Positions 48,351-60,653 of a stretch of DNA of 64,000 nucleotides are shown here, piece by piece. The notes beneath the pieces are model-generated. The model saw nothing but the letters and a program-made list of their open reading frames with translations, did not search any database and was not told the DNA's origin. Every line of letters starts with the position of its first letter. Positions within the stretch are counted from its first letter, which is position 1. Made by a program: the position numbers and the translations under genes. The stretch is from Prochlorococcus sp. AH-736-L23 (lineage in GTDB: Bacteria > Cyanobacteriota > Cyanobacteriia > PCC-6307 > Cyanobiaceae): the NCBI GenBank assembly GCA_028141225.1, contig JAOIPS010000001.1, positions 62,001 through 126,000 of the forward strand, written 5' to 3'.

Positions 48351-50483
48351 ATGCAAAAACATTTTTTTAAATTCGGAAAGGTTTTCATTAATGTTGCCTG
48401 CACTCCCTTTATTTTGATATCAAATAATTCAGAACTGGCTGCAAAGTATTTGCCAAGAGATGATGATAAATCAATAAAAAACTTAGAAATACCTAACAAG
48501 AACAATGATTTTTTTCAAGGTATTGAGTTCAAAAAAGAGAAGAAATTTTTTCTTGCAGAAAATAATGCTGAAACTAATGAAGAAAGAGTTGTTATCTCAG
48601 AAATAATTATAGAAGGTTGGGAAAATCATCCTGAGGGTAGAAAACTTGAATTGGCTGCATATGATTCTATGAGCATAAAGCCTGGCAGCATTGTTGATAA
48701 TCGAATTTTAAATCAAGACCTCAATGCAATTTATGCTAGTGGTTGGTTTTCAGGAGTTAAAATAAAGTCTCAAGATGGGCCACTAGGTGTGAGGTTAATA
48801 GTAAATATAGTGCCTAATCCAATTTTGAAGAAAGTTGAACTTAAACAAAAAAACTCTCTAATCTCTAATGAATACATAGATGATATTTTTAATAATTATT
48901 ATGGGACAACTCTGAACTTAAATGAATTTCAAAATAAGATAGAAATTATAAAAAAACGTTATGAAAAAGAGGGTTATTCTTTAGTTAGAATTATTGGCCC
49001 CGATAGAATCTCTCAGGACGGAATAGTTACATTAAAAGTTACTGAGGGTATTATATCTGAAGTAAAAATAAGATTCCCTGATTCTGATGGTGAATTTGTT
49101 GTTGATGGAAAACCTAGAAAAGGGAAAACAAAAGATTGGGTCATAAAGAGAGAATTAAAATCACAACCAGGTTCAATATTTAATAGAAAAATTTTAGAAG
49201 CTGATATCGGTAGACTTTATTCCACATCATTATTTGATGATGTAAAGGTTTCTCTTGGTCCTGACAATTTGAATCCTGGTCAAGTCATAATTTTTTTAGA
49301 CTTGAGCGAACAAAGAACAGGATCATTAACAGGTGGACTTGGATATAGCAATGGTGCGGGCATCTTCGCCTCAATTGGTTTGCAGGAAACAAATACACTA
49401 GGAAGAGGATGGTCTACAAATTTAAATCTAAATTTCGGAGAATATTCAACCACTTATAATTTTTCATTATCTGATCCATGGATTAAAGGAGATAAACATA
49501 AAACATCTTTCAGAACAAATCTTTTTTTAAGCAGAGATTATCCACAAGAATTTAGAAGTGATAAAAATGGGCGCATATACGCAGTAGATGATACTAGTAC
49601 TTCAACCTCTGATACTTTTTCATCAATAGTTTTAGAAAAAACAGGAGGTGGATTTTCTTTCTCAAGGCCATTAAATGGTGGAGATCCATTTAAGGTCGCT
49701 AAATGGAGAGTTCTTGCAGGAATGAACTTTAAGAAAGTAAAGATGATTGATGGTGATGGAAATATAAAACCTTATGGTGATATGACTCCAACAACAGGAA
49801 ATATAAATGATATTATCTGTATTGGATTTACTCCAAATGATGGTTCATGTCCTGAAGAAAATACATTAGTAAGTATTATCGCGAGTACTTCTAGAAATAA
49901 TTTGAACAGTTCCATTAACCCAACTGCAGGGAATAAATTTACCTTTGGAACTGAACAGTTTGTTTCAATAGGAAAAAATTCTCCAACTTTTAATAGAATG
50001 AGAGCTTCATATTCTTATTTTATACCGACAAAACTGATTAACTTAACTAAAGCATGTAAATCTAGTAAAGCTACTAGTGAAGAATGTCCTCAAGCTATTG
50101 GTTTTCAATTTAAGGCTGGAACTATTCTTGGGGAATTGCCTCCTTATGAATCATTTTGTATGGGAGGAACATCATCAGTTAGAGGGTGGGGATCTTGTGA
50201 TTTAGCAGTAAGTAAAAGTTTTGTTGAAGGTACTGCAGAATATAGATTCCCTGTTTGGAGAATGATATCAGGAGCGTTATTTGTTGATGCAGGAAGTGAT
50301 TTAGGATCTCAAAATGATGTTCCAGGCAAACCTGGCAAATTATTGCAGAAATCAGGTTCTGGTTATTCGCTTGGAGGAGGGGTTGGAGTAAAAACGCCAA
50401 TTGGGCCATTAAGATTAGATGTTGCTAGTAAGGACTTAAGTGGAGAATGGAGATACACGCTTGGAGTTGGATGGAAGTTTTAA
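48351..50483 (+). CDS. Omp85/BamA-family outer membrane protein (POTRA + surface antigen)
   Basis: POTRA repeats and C-terminal beta-barrel 'GGTSSVRGW...GALFVDAGSDLGS...GYSLGGGVGVKTPIGPLRLDVAS'. Confidence 0.93.
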   Translation: MQKHFFKFGKVFINVACTPFILISNNSELAAKYLPRDDDKSIKNLEIPNKNNDFFQGIEFKKEKKFFLAENNAETNEERVVISEIIIEGWENHPEGRKLELAAYDSMSIKPGSIVDNRILNQDLNAIYASGWFSGVKIKSQDGPLGVRLIVNIVPNPILKKVELKQKNSLISNEYIDDIFNNYYGTTLNLNEFQNKIEIIKKRYEKEGYSLVRIIGPDRISQDGIVTLKVTEGIISEVKIRFPDSDGEFVVDGKPRKGKTKDWVIKRELKSQPGSIFNRKILEADIGRLYSTSLFDDVKVSLGPDNLNPGQVIIFLDLSEQRTGSLTGGLGYSNGAGIFASIGLQETNTLGRGWSTNLNLNFGEYSTTYNFSLSDPWIKGDKHKTSFRTNLFLSRDYPQEFRSDKNGRIYAVDDTSTSTSDTFSSIVLEKTGGGFSFSRPLNGGDPFKVAKWRVLAGMNFKKVKMIDGDGNIKPYGDMTPTTGNINDIICIGFTPNDGSCPEENTLVSIIASTSRNNLNSSINPTAGNKFTFGTEQFVSIGKNSPTFNRMRASYSYFIPTKLINLTKACKSSKATSEECPQAIGFQFKAGTILGELPPYESFCMGGTSSVRGWGSCDLAVSKSFVEGTAEYRFPVWRMISGALFVDAGSDLGSQNDVPGKPGKLLQKSGSGYSLGGGVGVKTPIGPLRLDVASKDLSGEWRYTLGVGWKF

Positions 50484-51320
50484 GTGTTTTCTTGGCCTGC
50501 TAATTATGATTTCTGCTATACCTTGGCTGGTGTTATCTCCAGAGAAGGTATAGGTCTTCATAGTGGAGAAAAAACAAGAGTTACAATTTCTCCTTATGAA
50601 AAAGAAGGTTATTATGTCTCTTTCAGGGATAAACCTGGCGAGATTTTTAAGTTAACTCAGGATTTAATTGGAAGTACAATGCTTTGTACGGCAGTTAAAT
50701 TGGGAGGGCGAAATTTATATACTATTGAGCATTTACTATCGTCGATGGCAGGGTGTGGGTTAAGTTATATTCATATTGAGGTTGATGGTAAAGAGATTCC
50801 TCTTTTAGATGGGTCAGCAATCCAGTGGGTTAAAGCTTTTGAAGAAGTAGGGATAAAAAAGGCACCTAGACCAGATAATTTCTTTCAAGAGATTAATAAA
50901 TCAATAATTCTAAATAAAGAAGGCTCAGTAATAGCGGCTACCCCTTCTAAAAAAACTACAATCATATCCACAATAAATTTTGCCTATAAAGCAATAGGAA
51001 ATCAAACTTTTGTAATTGACTTAAATCCAAAAAGTTTTGTTGAAATGATTGCTCCTGCTAGAACATTTGGTTTTAAAGATCAATTTCAAGAGTTAAGTGA
51101 ACTTGGATTAATAAAAGGCGGAAGTTTGGAAAATGCTCTTGTTTGTGACGGTGATAAATGGGTTAATCCTCCATTAAGATTTGATAATGAACCAATAAGA
51201 CATAAAATTTTAGACCTTATTGGGGACTTGGCTTTGGTAGGGTTACCTAAGGCTCAAATTTTAGTTTATAAAGGATCACATTCTTTAAATGCTTTATTGG
51301 CCTCATCGCTAAAAAATTAA
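50484..51320 (+). CDS. lpxC: UDP-3-O-acyl-N-acetylglucosamine deacetylase
   Basis: '[14 protein letters not shown]...[14 protein letters not shown]...[16 protein letters not shown]...[19 protein letters not shown]'. Confidence 0.97.
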   Translation: MFSWPANYDFCYTLAGVISREGIGLHSGEKTRVTISPYEKEGYYVSFRDKPGEIFKLTQDLIGSTMLCTAVKLGGRNLYTIEHLLSSMAGCGLSYIHIEVDGKEIPLLDGSAIQWVKAFEEVGIKKAPRPDNFFQEINKSIILNKEGSVIAATPSKKTTIISTINFAYKAIGNQTFVIDLNPKSFVEMIAPARTFGFKDQFQELSELGLIKGGSLENALVCDGDKWVNPPLRFDNEPIRHKILDLIGDLALVGLPKAQILVYKGSHSLNALLASSLKN

Positions 51321-51337
51321 CTTTATCTTTAATTGTT

Positions 51338-51796
51338 TTGGAAAAGAAATTATCCAGTGAAAATAATCAACTTTCCTCAGAGCACATACTAGGTTTGTTA
51401 CCTCACAGATATCCTTTCGCTCTTGTGGACAAAGTCATAGAGCATATTCCTGGGGAAAAAGCGGTTGCAATAAAAAATGTAACTATAAATGAGCCTCAAT
51501 TTCAGGGACATTTTCCTGAGAGACCCTTGATGCCTGGTGTTCTTATCGTTGAATCAATGGCTCAAGTTGGTGGAATTATCGTAACGCAAATGCCTGATCT
51601 TCCCAAAGGACTTTTCGTCTTTGCTGGAATCAATAATGTTAAATTCAGAAAACCAGTTGTGCCTGGAGATCAATTGATAATTTCTTGTGAGTTATTGTCT
51701 ATTAAAAGACAAAGATTTGGTAAGGTTAAAGGTGAGGTGCACGTTGATGGGAACTTGGTTTGTGCTGGAGAATTAATGTTTTCATTAGTTGATTAG
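51338..51796 (+). CDS. fabZ: 3-hydroxyacyl-ACP dehydratase
   Basis: '[60 protein letters not shown]'. Confidence 0.97.
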   Translation: MEKKLSSENNQLSSEHILGLLPHRYPFALVDKVIEHIPGEKAVAIKNVTINEPQFQGHFPERPLMPGVLIVESMAQVGGIIVTQMPDLPKGLFVFAGINNVKFRKPVVPGDQLIISCELLSIKRQRFGKVKGEVHVDGNLVCAGELMFSLVD

Positions 51797-52643
51797 GGAT
51801 ATGGATTATAAAAATACTGAATTAAACTCAAGCTTTAGTGGCGTAAAAGTCCACCCAAATGCTTTTGTTGATCCAAGTGCCGAATTACACGATGGAGTTA
51901 TTGTCTCTCAAGGAGCTATTATCGGTCCTGATGTGACTATTGGGAAAGGAACCGAAATAGGACCGAATACTGTTATTTCAGGAAGAACTCAAATTGGTAT
52001 TAACAATAAAGTTTATCCAAGTGTTTTTATAGGTCTTGATCCCCAAGATCTAAAATATAAAGGGGACCATACTGAAGTAATTATTGGAGATAATAATACT
52101 TTCAGAGAGTGTGTAACTATTAATAAGGCAACTGATGTAGGAGAAAAAACAATTATTGGAAATAATAATTTGTTGATGGCTTACACTCATATCGGCCATA
52201 ATTGTGAACTTGGCAATGGGATAGTTTTATCAAATAGTGTTCAAGTTGCAGGCCATGTAAAAATTGAAGATAAAGCTATTATTGGCGGTTGTTTAGGTAT
52301 TCATCAGTTTGTACATATTGGATATTTAGCAATGATTGGAGGGATGACTAGAGTAGATAGAGATGTACCTCCTTTTTGTTTAGCCGAAGGGCATCCAGGA
52401 AGATTAAGAGGTTTAAATAGGATTGGAATTAAGAGAAGTGGTTTGATGGAAAATAAAGATTTTGACTTAAAATTACTTCAAAGTACTTGGAATATACTTT
52501 TTAAATCTAATGATGCGATTTCAAATTCATTAGAAAAAGTAATGAAAGGCGAATTAGATATTTCATCTTTAAGATTATGTAATTTTTTAAAAGAGTCAAT
52601 ATCTAAAGAAAGACGAGGACCTATGCCTTTAGTGTATGTATGA
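51789..52643 (+). CDS. lpxA: UDP-N-acetylglucosamine acyltransferase
   Basis: Left-handed beta-helix hexapeptide repeats; '[35 protein letters not shown]'. Confidence 0.96.
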   Translation: MIRDMDYKNTELNSSFSGVKVHPNAFVDPSAELHDGVIVSQGAIIGPDVTIGKGTEIGPNTVISGRTQIGINNKVYPSVFIGLDPQDLKYKGDHTEVIIGDNNTFRECVTINKATDVGEKTIIGNNNLLMAYTHIGHNCELGNGIVLSNSVQVAGHVKIEDKAIIGGCLGIHQFVHIGYLAMIGGMTRVDRDVPPFCLAEGHPGRLRGLNRIGIKRSGLMENKDFDLKLLQSTWNILFKSNDAISNSLEKVMKGELDISSLRLCNFLKESISKERRGPMPLVYV

Positions 52644-53818
52644 ATAAAAAGATATTTATAAGTACTGGAGAAGTCTCTGGAGATTTGCACGGAAGTTTGT
52701 TGTCAAAAGCATTATTAGACGAAGCTAAAAAAAAATCTATAGATTTAGAAATTTGCGGATTAGGCGGAGAAAGGATGAAGAAAGAAGGTGTAAAAATTCT
52801 TCAAGATACTACATCAATTAGTGCAATAGGAATTTGGGAGGCTTTACCTCTTATTATTCCAACAATAAGAATTCAAATAAAGTTCTACAAATTATTAAAA
52901 AAATATCCGCCTGATTGCTTAATTTTGATTGACTATATGGGACCTAATATAAAAATTGGTACTAAATTAAAAAGATCGAAGACTAAAATTCCAATTTTTT
53001 ACTATATTGCTCCTCAAGAGTGGGCTTGGAGGGTTGGTAATAACACTACAACAAATCTAATAAAGTTTTCTGATAAGATTTTTGCAATTTTCAAAAAAGA
53101 AGCGGAATTTTACAAAAAGAGGGGCGGAAATGTTTTTTGGGTTGGACATCCAATGATTGATTTGACAAAAAAACTTCCTCTAAAGAAAGATGCTAGAACT
53201 ATTTTAAACCTCCGCCCAAATCAAAACATCATACTTTTAATGCCAGCATCAAGGCCTCAAGAATTGCGATATATATTACCTACTTTTATGAGAGCGGCGA
53301 AAAAATTACAACAAAAATATCCAAGTTTAGTTGTCTATATTCCCTCCTGTCGGAGAGCTTTTGATGAAATATTCAAAAAAGCATTTAGAAAATATCATGT
53401 AAAAGGATTTGTTATTTCTCAAAAAGATAGTGCAAAATTAAAGCCCTACATTTATTCGCTTACTAAAATTGCTCTTTGTAAATCTGGGACAGTTAATATG
53501 GAATTAGCTTTACATGGAATCCCACAGATTGTTGGTTATAGAGTAAGTAGGGTAACTGCTTTTATTGCTAAAAAAATTCTCAATTTCAAAGTAAAATTTA
53601 TTTCTCCTGTAAATTTGTTAGTTAATAAATTAATAATCCCTGAGTTTGTGCAGAGAGAGTTTGACGAAAAGAAAATTTTTTATAAATCTTGTAGGATTCT
53701 TGAGGGAAAGTCAGAAAAAATAAAAATTAAAAAAGGTTATGCTTTTTTAAAAAAAGAATTAGGAGAAGAGGGCGTAGTCCAGAGAGCTGCTAAAGAGATT
53801 ATTAATTCTATTATTTGA
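52640..53818 (+). CDS. lpxB: lipid-A-disaccharide synthase
   Basis: 'FISTGEVSGDLHGSLLSKAL...GLGGERMKKEGVKIL...LIDYMGPNIKIGTKLKRSKTKIPIFYYIAPQEWAW'. Confidence 0.96.
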   Translation: MNKKIFISTGEVSGDLHGSLLSKALLDEAKKKSIDLEICGLGGERMKKEGVKILQDTTSISAIGIWEALPLIIPTIRIQIKFYKLLKKYPPDCLILIDYMGPNIKIGTKLKRSKTKIPIFYYIAPQEWAWRVGNNTTTNLIKFSDKIFAIFKKEAEFYKKRGGNVFWVGHPMIDLTKKLPLKKDARTILNLRPNQNIILLMPASRPQELRYILPTFMRAAKKLQQKYPSLVVYIPSCRRAFDEIFKKAFRKYHVKGFVISQKDSAKLKPYIYSLTKIALCKSGTVNMELALHGIPQIVGYRVSRVTAFIAKKILNFKVKFISPVNLLVNKLIIPEFVQREFDEKKIFYKSCRILEGKSEKIKIKKGYAFLKKELGEEGVVQRAAKEIINSII

Positions 53819-53834
53819 ACTTTATAATAAAAAA

Positions 53835-54437
53835 ATGAAATACCTCTTATCTCTAATAGTTGCTCTTTCAATATTTTTTAACCCTATAAACGTTTTTGCA
53901 GAGGAATTGATTCTTGCAGGAGGTTGTTTTTGGTGTTTAGAACATGATTTAGAGTCATTAAAGGGGATAAATTTTGTGCAAAGTGGCTATTCAGGTGGAG
54001 ATTTGCAAAATCCTACTTACGAAAATCATGAAGGGCATCAGGAAGTTGTTTTGGTAGATTATGACTCCGAATTGGTAACTTTACCTGAGATACTAAGGCT
54101 CTATTTCAGAAATATTGATCCTCTTGACGGTAAGGGTCAATTTTGTGATCGTGGAGATTCTTATAGGCCAGTGGTCTTTTTCAAAGATGCAACTGAGGAA
54201 AGTGATGCAATAAATGCAATCGTTTCCGCCTCTAATGAGTTGAATGTGCCATTAGAAAAAATATCTGTAGAACTAAAATCAAAAGGTCAATTTTGGTTGG
54301 CTGAAGAATATCATCAGGATTTTGCTGAGAGAAATGAATTAAAATATAAATTCTATAGATTTTCGTGTGGGAGAGATCAGAGGTTGGATAAATTATGGGG
54401 TGATAACGCTAGATCAACAAATCTTTGGAATGAATGA
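53835..54437 (+). CDS. msrA: peptide-methionine (S)-S-oxide reductase with signal peptide
   Basis: 'LILAGGCFWCLEHDLESLKGINFVQSGYSGGDLQNPTYENHEGHQEVVLVDYD'. Confidence 0.95.
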   Translation: MKYLLSLIVALSIFFNPINVFAEELILAGGCFWCLEHDLESLKGINFVQSGYSGGDLQNPTYENHEGHQEVVLVDYDSELVTLPEILRLYFRNIDPLDGKGQFCDRGDSYRPVVFFKDATEESDAINAIVSASNELNVPLEKISVELKSKGQFWLAEEYHQDFAERNELKYKFYRFSCGRDQRLDKLWGDNARSTNLWNE

Positions 54438-54448
54438 TTTAAAAATTG

Positions 54449-55921
54449 TTATTTATTTTTAATCCATTGAACAAGAGTTTTAACTCCAAAACCGGTTGCA
54501 CCTGATGGATTAATGCCCTTATTCTTATCAGTCCAACAAGTCCCAGCAATATCAATATGAGCCCACTTAATCTCTTTATTAAAGAATTCCTCTAAAAACA
54601 AAGCAGCAGTTATTGATCCACCTGCTCTAGGGCCTGTATTTTTCATGTCAGCTATATGAGACTTTAACCCTTCTTTATAAGATTTTTGTAAAGGCATTTG
54701 CCATAATTCTTCTCCGGACTGGGTTGATGCAACTTTTAGATCATTTGCAAGATCGTCATTATTGCTCCAGAATCCAGCTACATCATTCCCTAGTGCAACA
54801 ACAATAGCTCCTGTTAGAGTGGCTAGATCTATTATTGAATCCGGGTTTAAATTGGATGCGTAAGTTAATGCATCAGCTAATGTAAGTCTACCCTCTGCAT
54901 CAGTATTATTTATTTCAATTGTCTTACCATTAGATGCTTTAACTACATCTCCAGGATGTACTGCAGATCCATTTATCATGTTTTCGCAAGCTGCCACAAT
55001 AAAATGAATTTCTAATCCCCTTGGTTTTATTGCTCCAAGTGCTTTTGCTGCGCCTAAAACTGCAGCGCTTCCTCCCATGTCATATTTCATCATTTCAATT
55101 TGAGAGGCTCCTACTTTCAGATTGTATCCTCCAGAATCAAAGGTTAAACCCTTCCCAACAAGCGCTATCTTTTCTCTAATAGGCCCCTCTGACTTTAAAG
55201 TAAGATGTATAAATTTAGGATCTAGATCTGAACCTTTTGCCACAGCTAAATATGCACCCATTCCTAAATCTTCACAATCTTTTGCCTCTAAAATTTTTAC
55301 TTGCAAACCATGATCTTTAGCTATTTGAGAAGCTTGTATAGACATTTCCTTAGGCGTAAGACTATTTGGAGGAGCGGCTACAAGTCTTCTAGCTAGTTCA
55401 ACACCTTCGCATATTTGTGCGGTCTCTTCAAAACTAATATTCTCAAATTTTTTTAAATTTAAAAACTCTATTTCTTTAAGAACTTTCTTTTCATTTTTTT
55501 TCTTGTTGAATCTATTGTCCTTATAGGCAGATAATCTGACTGACTGTGCTAATTGATTTATTTCTAGTTGTGTATTTATTGATTCCCAAGGTAGCAAGAT
55601 GCTGATTTTTTCATTTTTATCAACATTTTTCCTAACTAGATTTGCTATTGAGTTTTCTATATTACTTTTATTTAGGTCTTTTGATTTGCCAAGTCCAACT
55701 ATAATTAAAGTTTCTAATTTTTGATCTAAAAATTCAAAGCTTAAAGTTTTTCCTTCTTCTCCTTTGAAATTTTTTTGAGTAACTTTTTTTAGTAACAATT
55801 TTGGGTTAACAACAAATTTTATGTTTTCAAGTTGGCTCGCAATTTCCTCCTCTAAAATTCCAAAAATTAATGAAGCACCTTGCCAGTTATCTAGATTTTT
55901 TTGGAATGTGGAAAATTGCAT
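54449..55921 (-). CDS. pepA: leucyl aminopeptidase
   Basis: '[19 protein letters not shown]...[17 protein letters not shown]...[12 protein letters not shown]'. Confidence 0.97.
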   Translation of the reverse strand: MQFSTFQKNLDNWQGASLIFGILEEEIASQLENIKFVVNPKLLLKKVTQKNFKGEEGKTLSFEFLDQKLETLIIVGLGKSKDLNKSNIENSIANLVRKNVDKNEKISILLPWESINTQLEINQLAQSVRLSAYKDNRFNKKKNEKKVLKEIEFLNLKKFENISFEETAQICEGVELARRLVAAPPNSLTPKEMSIQASQIAKDHGLQVKILEAKDCEDLGMGAYLAVAKGSDLDPKFIHLTLKSEGPIREKIALVGKGLTFDSGGYNLKVGASQIEMMKYDMGGSAAVLGAAKALGAIKPRGLEIHFIVAACENMINGSAVHPGDVVKASNGKTIEINNTDAEGRLTLADALTYASNLNPDSIIDLATLTGAIVVALGNDVAGFWSNNDDLANDLKVASTQSGEELWQMPLQKSYKEGLKSHIADMKNTGPRAGGSITAALFLEEFFNKEIKWAHIDIAGTCWTDKNKGINPSGATGFGVKTLVQWIKNK

Positions 55922-55945
55922 TTGTAAAATTGATTTAATTAACTT

Positions 55946-56557
55946 TTAGTTGTTTGTAAAAGTAGTTGCCCACCTATCACGAGTTTCTTTATTAAAAGGT
56001 GGTAACCATAAATATATCAGTTGCTGTTCTAATTTACGTCTTAATTTTACTTCTTTAGGCACATCTAAGAAGAAACGAATATCTTGGTGACTTGAGAGTT
56101 TGGTATTTGCTAGGGCTTCTTTATAGTTCATGAGGTATTTTTTACAGTCATGTTCTCCCTTCCATCTCTTATTTGCTGAATTTGTTTCTCCTATGTATAG
56201 GATTATTTTAGAACTCTTCATCGAGTCGATTACAAAATACATTGCTGGCCCATTATGTATATATTGATTTGTTCTCCAAAAGTTCAATGATAATGGCTGT
56301 AGAGAAAACGGATCAATTTTTCTTTCATTAGAAATTGCATCTATAGGAAGACTTGTTTGGCGCAAAGTTTTATTGTGAGTATCTTTTGAAATTTTGAATT
56401 GGTGGTTATATATTCTATTTCTCCATTTAATTAAGATTTCGTCTTTGACTTTTATATTATTTGAGTGTTGAAAATTAATTGATGTAGTTATATTTGAACC
56501 AAATAATTCAAATTGTCTATTTTGGTTTGAAATATTATTTAAGTTAAATTTTTCCAA
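55946..56557 (-). CDS. GIY-YIG-like nuclease-domain protein
   Basis: 'PAMYFVIDSMKSSKIILYIGETNSANKRWKGEHDCKKYL...FFLDVPKEVKLRRKLEQQLIYLWLPPFNKE' (Y..V...YIGET..A..RW pattern, distal Glu). Confidence 0.65.
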   Translation of the reverse strand: MEKFNLNNISNQNRQFELFGSNITTSINFQHSNNIKVKDEILIKWRNRIYNHQFKISKDTHNKTLRQTSLPIDAISNERKIDPFSLQPLSLNFWRTNQYIHNGPAMYFVIDSMKSSKIILYIGETNSANKRWKGEHDCKKYLMNYKEALANTKLSSHQDIRFFLDVPKEVKLRRKLEQQLIYLWLPPFNKETRDRWATTFTNN

Positions 56558-56687
56558 TACTTATAAAACATGTCTACTAAATTTAATTCTGAAAAAATAT
56601 AAATCAAAGAATTATTTATAAACTAAAATTTATTAATGTTCTAATCAATTTAAAAGATTCTTGTTATCTTGTAATTGAGCCTTAATC

Positions 56688-57032
56688 TTGCGAAGTATAA
56701 AAATAGAAATGGGATTTTTTGAGTCAGACATTGTTCAAGAAGAAGCTAAAAAGCTTTTTACAGATTACCAAGAACTTATGAAACTTGGTTCTGATTATGG
56801 AAAATTTGACAGAGAAGGAAAAAAAATGTTTATAAAAAAAATGGAATCTCTTATGGATCGTTATAAGGTTTTCATGAAGAGATTTGAATTGTCTGAAGAT
56901 TTTCAAGCAAAAATGACAGTAGAGCAATTAAAGACACAGTTAAATCAATTTGGAATTACTCCTGACCAAATGTTCGATCAAATGAATAAAACCTTAATAA
57001 GAATGAAGGATGAACTTGATAAAACTTCTTAA
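56688..57032 (+). CDS. DUF1825 family protein
   Basis: 'MGFFESDIVQEEAKKLFTDYQELMKLGSDYGKFDREGKKMFIKKMESLMDRYKVFMKRFELSEDFQAKMTVEQLKTQL'; likely starts at the internal Met (MGFF). Confidence 0.85.
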   Translation: MRSIKIEMGFFESDIVQEEAKKLFTDYQELMKLGSDYGKFDREGKKMFIKKMESLMDRYKVFMKRFELSEDFQAKMTVEQLKTQLNQFGITPDQMFDQMNKTLIRMKDELDKTS

Positions 57033-57051
57033 ATTTAACTTTTAAAGCTTT

Positions 57052-58290
57052 ATGTCAGATAATTTAATATTGCCATCATGGCTGTCAAGAGGAATAGAAG
57101 AATATTTTCCAACTAAGGGATCAGATCAAACCTTTTCGGAGATAATAAATCATGCAAAAAAAAATAATAAAAAATTAAGGGTTAAACTCGGGATCGATCC
57201 AACTGGAACAGACATTCATCTTGGGCACAGCATATTGTTTAAAAAACTTAGGGCATTCCAAGATAATGGACATATTGCAGTGTTAATTATTGGTGATTTT
57301 ACTGCTCAAATTGGAGACCCAACCGGAAAAAATAAAACAAGAGTTCAATTATCGGAAAAACAAGTTAAAGATAATGCAAAAACATACTTAACCCAACTAG
57401 GGATGGGAAAGCCAGCTAATGAATCTATTTTAGATTTTGATTCAAAAGATAGAATTGAAATTAGATACAACAGTGAATGGTTAAAAGGGTTAAATCTTAA
57501 TTCGATAATTGAATTAATGGGGAGTGCAACAGTTAGTCAAATGCTAGCCAAGGAGGAATTTAATAAAAGGTATACTTCGCAAGTTCCAATTGCTCTGCAT
57601 GAATTCTTATATCCATTATTACAAGGATACGATTCGGTAGTTGTTCAATCAGATATTGAGCTTGGAGGCACAGATCAGAAATTTAATATTGCAATAGGAA
57701 GGGATCTTCAAAGGCATTTTAAACAAGATCCTCAATTTGGTGTTCTGCTGCCAATTTTGACAGGTTTAGATGGAGTTAAGAAGATGAGTAAATCTGAATT
57801 TAATACCGTCGGTTTAACTGAAGATTCTCTTTCAATGTATTCAAAATTAGAAAAAGTACCTGATAATATAATACCCACCTATTTTGAATTACTTACTGAA
57901 TTAGATTTAAGTTTTCTGGAAAACTCAAATCCTCGTGAATTGCAGAGAAGAATGGCTTTAGAAGTTACAACTTTATTCCATGGGGCTGAAGAAGCATTAA
58001 AGGCGCAATCAAACTGCGAAAAATTATTCCTTGGACACAAAGAAAAAGTTGGAGAAATTCCAGAGATTTCTTTAAAAGAAGTAGTTTTTCCAGTAAAGTT
58101 TTTCTACTTATTAAGTTCTCTAAAACTTTTCAAATCTAGCAGCGAATCCAAAAGATCTATTAAAGGTGGGGGTGTAAAAATTGATAGTCAAAAAGTAATA
58201 AATCCTGATTTAGTTTTTAATTCAAAAAATGATTTGGAAGGAAAAATTTTGCAAATTGGAAAAAAAATAATTAAGAGGTTTGAAAACTGA
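57052..58290 (+). CDS. tyrS: tyrosyl-tRNA synthetase
   Basis: '[33 protein letters not shown]...[16 protein letters not shown]'. Confidence 0.96.
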   Translation: MSDNLILPSWLSRGIEEYFPTKGSDQTFSEIINHAKKNNKKLRVKLGIDPTGTDIHLGHSILFKKLRAFQDNGHIAVLIIGDFTAQIGDPTGKNKTRVQLSEKQVKDNAKTYLTQLGMGKPANESILDFDSKDRIEIRYNSEWLKGLNLNSIIELMGSATVSQMLAKEEFNKRYTSQVPIALHEFLYPLLQGYDSVVVQSDIELGGTDQKFNIAIGRDLQRHFKQDPQFGVLLPILTGLDGVKKMSKSEFNTVGLTEDSLSMYSKLEKVPDNIIPTYFELLTELDLSFLENSNPRELQRRMALEVTTLFHGAEEALKAQSNCEKLFLGHKEKVGEIPEISLKEVVFPVKFFYLLSSLKLFKSSSESKRSIKGGGVKIDSQKVINPDLVFNSKNDLEGKILQIGKKIIKRFEN

Positions 58291-58293
58291 AAA

Positions 58294-59025
58294 TTGATGA
58301 ATAACAGATTTAATTCAGAAGATAAAATAATTTTGGCAATTGATGGATTAGATGTAAATCAAGCAAAATTACTTTTGGAAAAATGTCCTAATATTAAGTG
58401 GGTTAAAGTTGGGTTAGAACTTTTTGTTAGGGAAGGTCCAAGAGTTATTGAAATATTAAAAGGTTTAAATAAAAAAATTTTTTTAGACTTAAAATTTCAT
58501 GATATTCCAAATACCATGCTTGCAGCATGTTTCCAAGTTTCAAAATTAGGGGTTGATATAATTTCTATTCATGCTTCAGCAGGTTTAAAAGCTCTTAAGG
58601 ATTCGAAAAAAGCATCTTTAGAAGGAGCCACCTCAGTCAGTGTAAAACCTCCATTGGTTGTAGGAATAACTGTTTTAACAAGCTTTTCTCTTAAAGATTT
58701 TCAAACTGATCTTGATAGAAATGATTCAATTGAAGAAAATGTATTGAGACTTGCAAAGTTGTCTTTTGATGCCGGACTAGATGGATGTGTTTGTTCCCCT
58801 TGGGAGGTAAAAATGTTGAGATCTATTTATAAGGATAATTTTGAACTTATTACACCAGGTATCAGATTAAATATTGACAATAAAGATGATCAAAATAGAA
58901 TTATGACTCCCTATGAAGCTATAGATAATGGCGCTTCTAAGTTGGTCATTGGTAGATCAATTTCAAAAGCTATAAATCCTAATAAAGCTCTAATAGAAAT
59001 ATTTAAATCTATTGATTCTGATTAA
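58294..59025 (+). CDS. pyrF: orotidine-5'-phosphate decarboxylase
   Basis: '[33 protein letters not shown]...[17 protein letters not shown]...TPGIR'. Confidence 0.96.
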   Translation: MMNNRFNSEDKIILAIDGLDVNQAKLLLEKCPNIKWVKVGLELFVREGPRVIEILKGLNKKIFLDLKFHDIPNTMLAACFQVSKLGVDIISIHASAGLKALKDSKKASLEGATSVSVKPPLVVGITVLTSFSLKDFQTDLDRNDSIEENVLRLAKLSFDAGLDGCVCSPWEVKMLRSIYKDNFELITPGIRLNIDNKDDQNRIMTPYEAIDNGASKLVIGRSISKAINPNKALIEIFKSIDSD

Positions 59026-59602
59026 TTTTGGATTCTTTTCCCTTAAGCAATCTTGTTATGTTTGTTCTATGTTTCCAGATTACTAATAATGCAACAATTA
59101 AACTTATAAAAAAGTATGAGTGCATAAATTTACCTAGGTAAAAAAACATAAAAATAGGAAGTAAGATTGCAGCTGAAATACTTGATAAAGAAACAAATTT
59201 AGTTTTTGTTAGGACTATTAAAAAAATGCCAAGAGATGCGAGTCCAACTTTCCAAGAAAGAGCTAAAAACATACCTAATCCAGTTGCAACAGCTTTCCCT
59301 CCTTTACCTCTAAGCCATATTGGCCAAATATGTCCTGAGATAGCGGATATCCCTGCTATAACTTCTATTAATCCTTGATCTGTGTAATATTGAGCAATTT
59401 TTACTGCAATAAGGCCTTTCCCAACGTCAATGATAAATACAAAAAGTGCTGGCCATTTCCCAACATTTCTTAGGACATTTGTGGCACCTGTAGATCCAGA
59501 ACCTATAGTTCTTAGATCTATATTTTTGAGATATTTTCCAATTAAAAAACCTGTCGGGAGTGATCCTAAAAGATAACTTGAAAAAATTACTAAGATATTC
59601 AT
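59009..59602 (-). CDS. plsY: glycerol-3-phosphate acyltransferase
   Basis: '[58 protein letters not shown]...[21 protein letters not shown]'. Confidence 0.96.
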   Translation of the reverse strand: MNILVIFSSYLLGSLPTGFLIGKYLKNIDLRTIGSGSTGATNVLRNVGKWPALFVFIIDVGKGLIAVKIAQYYTDQGLIEVIAGISAISGHIWPIWLRGKGGKAVATGLGMFLALSWKVGLASLGIFLIVLTKTKFVSLSSISAAILLPIFMFFYLGKFMHSYFFISLIVALLVIWKHRTNITRLLKGKESKINQNQ

Positions 59603-59607
59603 AAAGC

Positions 59608-60618
59608 TTAGTTTAGTTCAAGATCATCGTAAATTTCATTATCTGAACCAGCAAATGCAACCCATAATGGGAATTGAAGGATTGGAATTTCAACAGAGGT
59701 TTCTGCTGCATCAATGATAATAAATGGCAATTCTTCATTCGCTTCTAATCTATCAGCTCTCTCGATGACACCTTCAGGCCTTTCAAAAAGAACAATCCCA
59801 CTATTAGGTCCAAAGTCATCCCTTGTTAGACCAAGTGAATCTTGAAGAATTCTTCTCCATTCTCCCAATCGTTCAGGCTGCGAAGCTAAAATAAGAGTCT
59901 GAAATTGATCTCCATATAATTCGCCAAGAATAGATATTAAGCCAGCTGAAAACAAGGCATTTTTTTGTCGAGATCCTCTACTTTCAAGAGAACCTCTTCC
60001 GCCCATGTTAAAGAACCAATCATCCATAATTTCTATATCTGAGGAATCAAGACTCCGTCTTAATTTCCAAGGTTCTGCATAAAAGTCAGGTTGTTCTGTG
60101 AAACTTGAAAAGCAACTTTTTATAATCTCTTCATCTGGCTTAAATGTCTCGGAAAGAGCAGGAACATTAACTACATTATTTTCCCTATTGTCTTGCTTTT
60201 TCTCATCAAGGGGAGAAGGCTTTACGATTATTGGTTGAGAAACTAATTCAAGTTTCTCTACGTTTTGTGAAAGATTCTGCAAAGCTCCAGTTAAGTACTC
60301 TTGAAAGCCTTTAACTCTTTTAGCAATATTATCTGACTGTCCTTTAAAATTAGACTCAATGTCTTTTTCTATTTCATTTTTTTTTGTTTCTAACTCTTTT
60401 ATTTCTTTAACTAAAGAATCTTTTTTTGAAAAGAGATCTCTAAAAATTTCATTAGACATTTCATCAAAAGATTTAGTTGATTTATCGTTTTTCGGTGTAA
60501 TTTTTCTATTTTGAGTTGTATTTTTCTTACTAATTTGTTTTGTTTTATCATCTGAAATTGACTTATCTATTTTTAATTCCTTTTCAGGATTATTTTCGGA
60601 AATTTCTGTATTGGTCAT
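59608..60618 (-). CDS. DUF3086 family protein
   Basis: Coiled-coil N-half plus '[90 protein letters not shown]'. Confidence 0.8.
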   Translation of the reverse strand: MTNTEISENNPEKELKIDKSISDDKTKQISKKNTTQNRKITPKNDKSTKSFDEMSNEIFRDLFSKKDSLVKEIKELETKKNEIEKDIESNFKGQSDNIAKRVKGFQEYLTGALQNLSQNVEKLELVSQPIIVKPSPLDEKKQDNRENNVVNVPALSETFKPDEEIIKSCFSSFTEQPDFYAEPWKLRRSLDSSDIEIMDDWFFNMGGRGSLESRGSRQKNALFSAGLISILGELYGDQFQTLILASQPERLGEWRRILQDSLGLTRDDFGPNSGIVLFERPEGVIERADRLEANEELPFIIIDAAETSVEIPILQFPLWVAFAGSDNEIYDDLELN

Positions 60619-60653
60619 TTAAATAATTTTGATAATTAGGCAAAGTCTGAATT

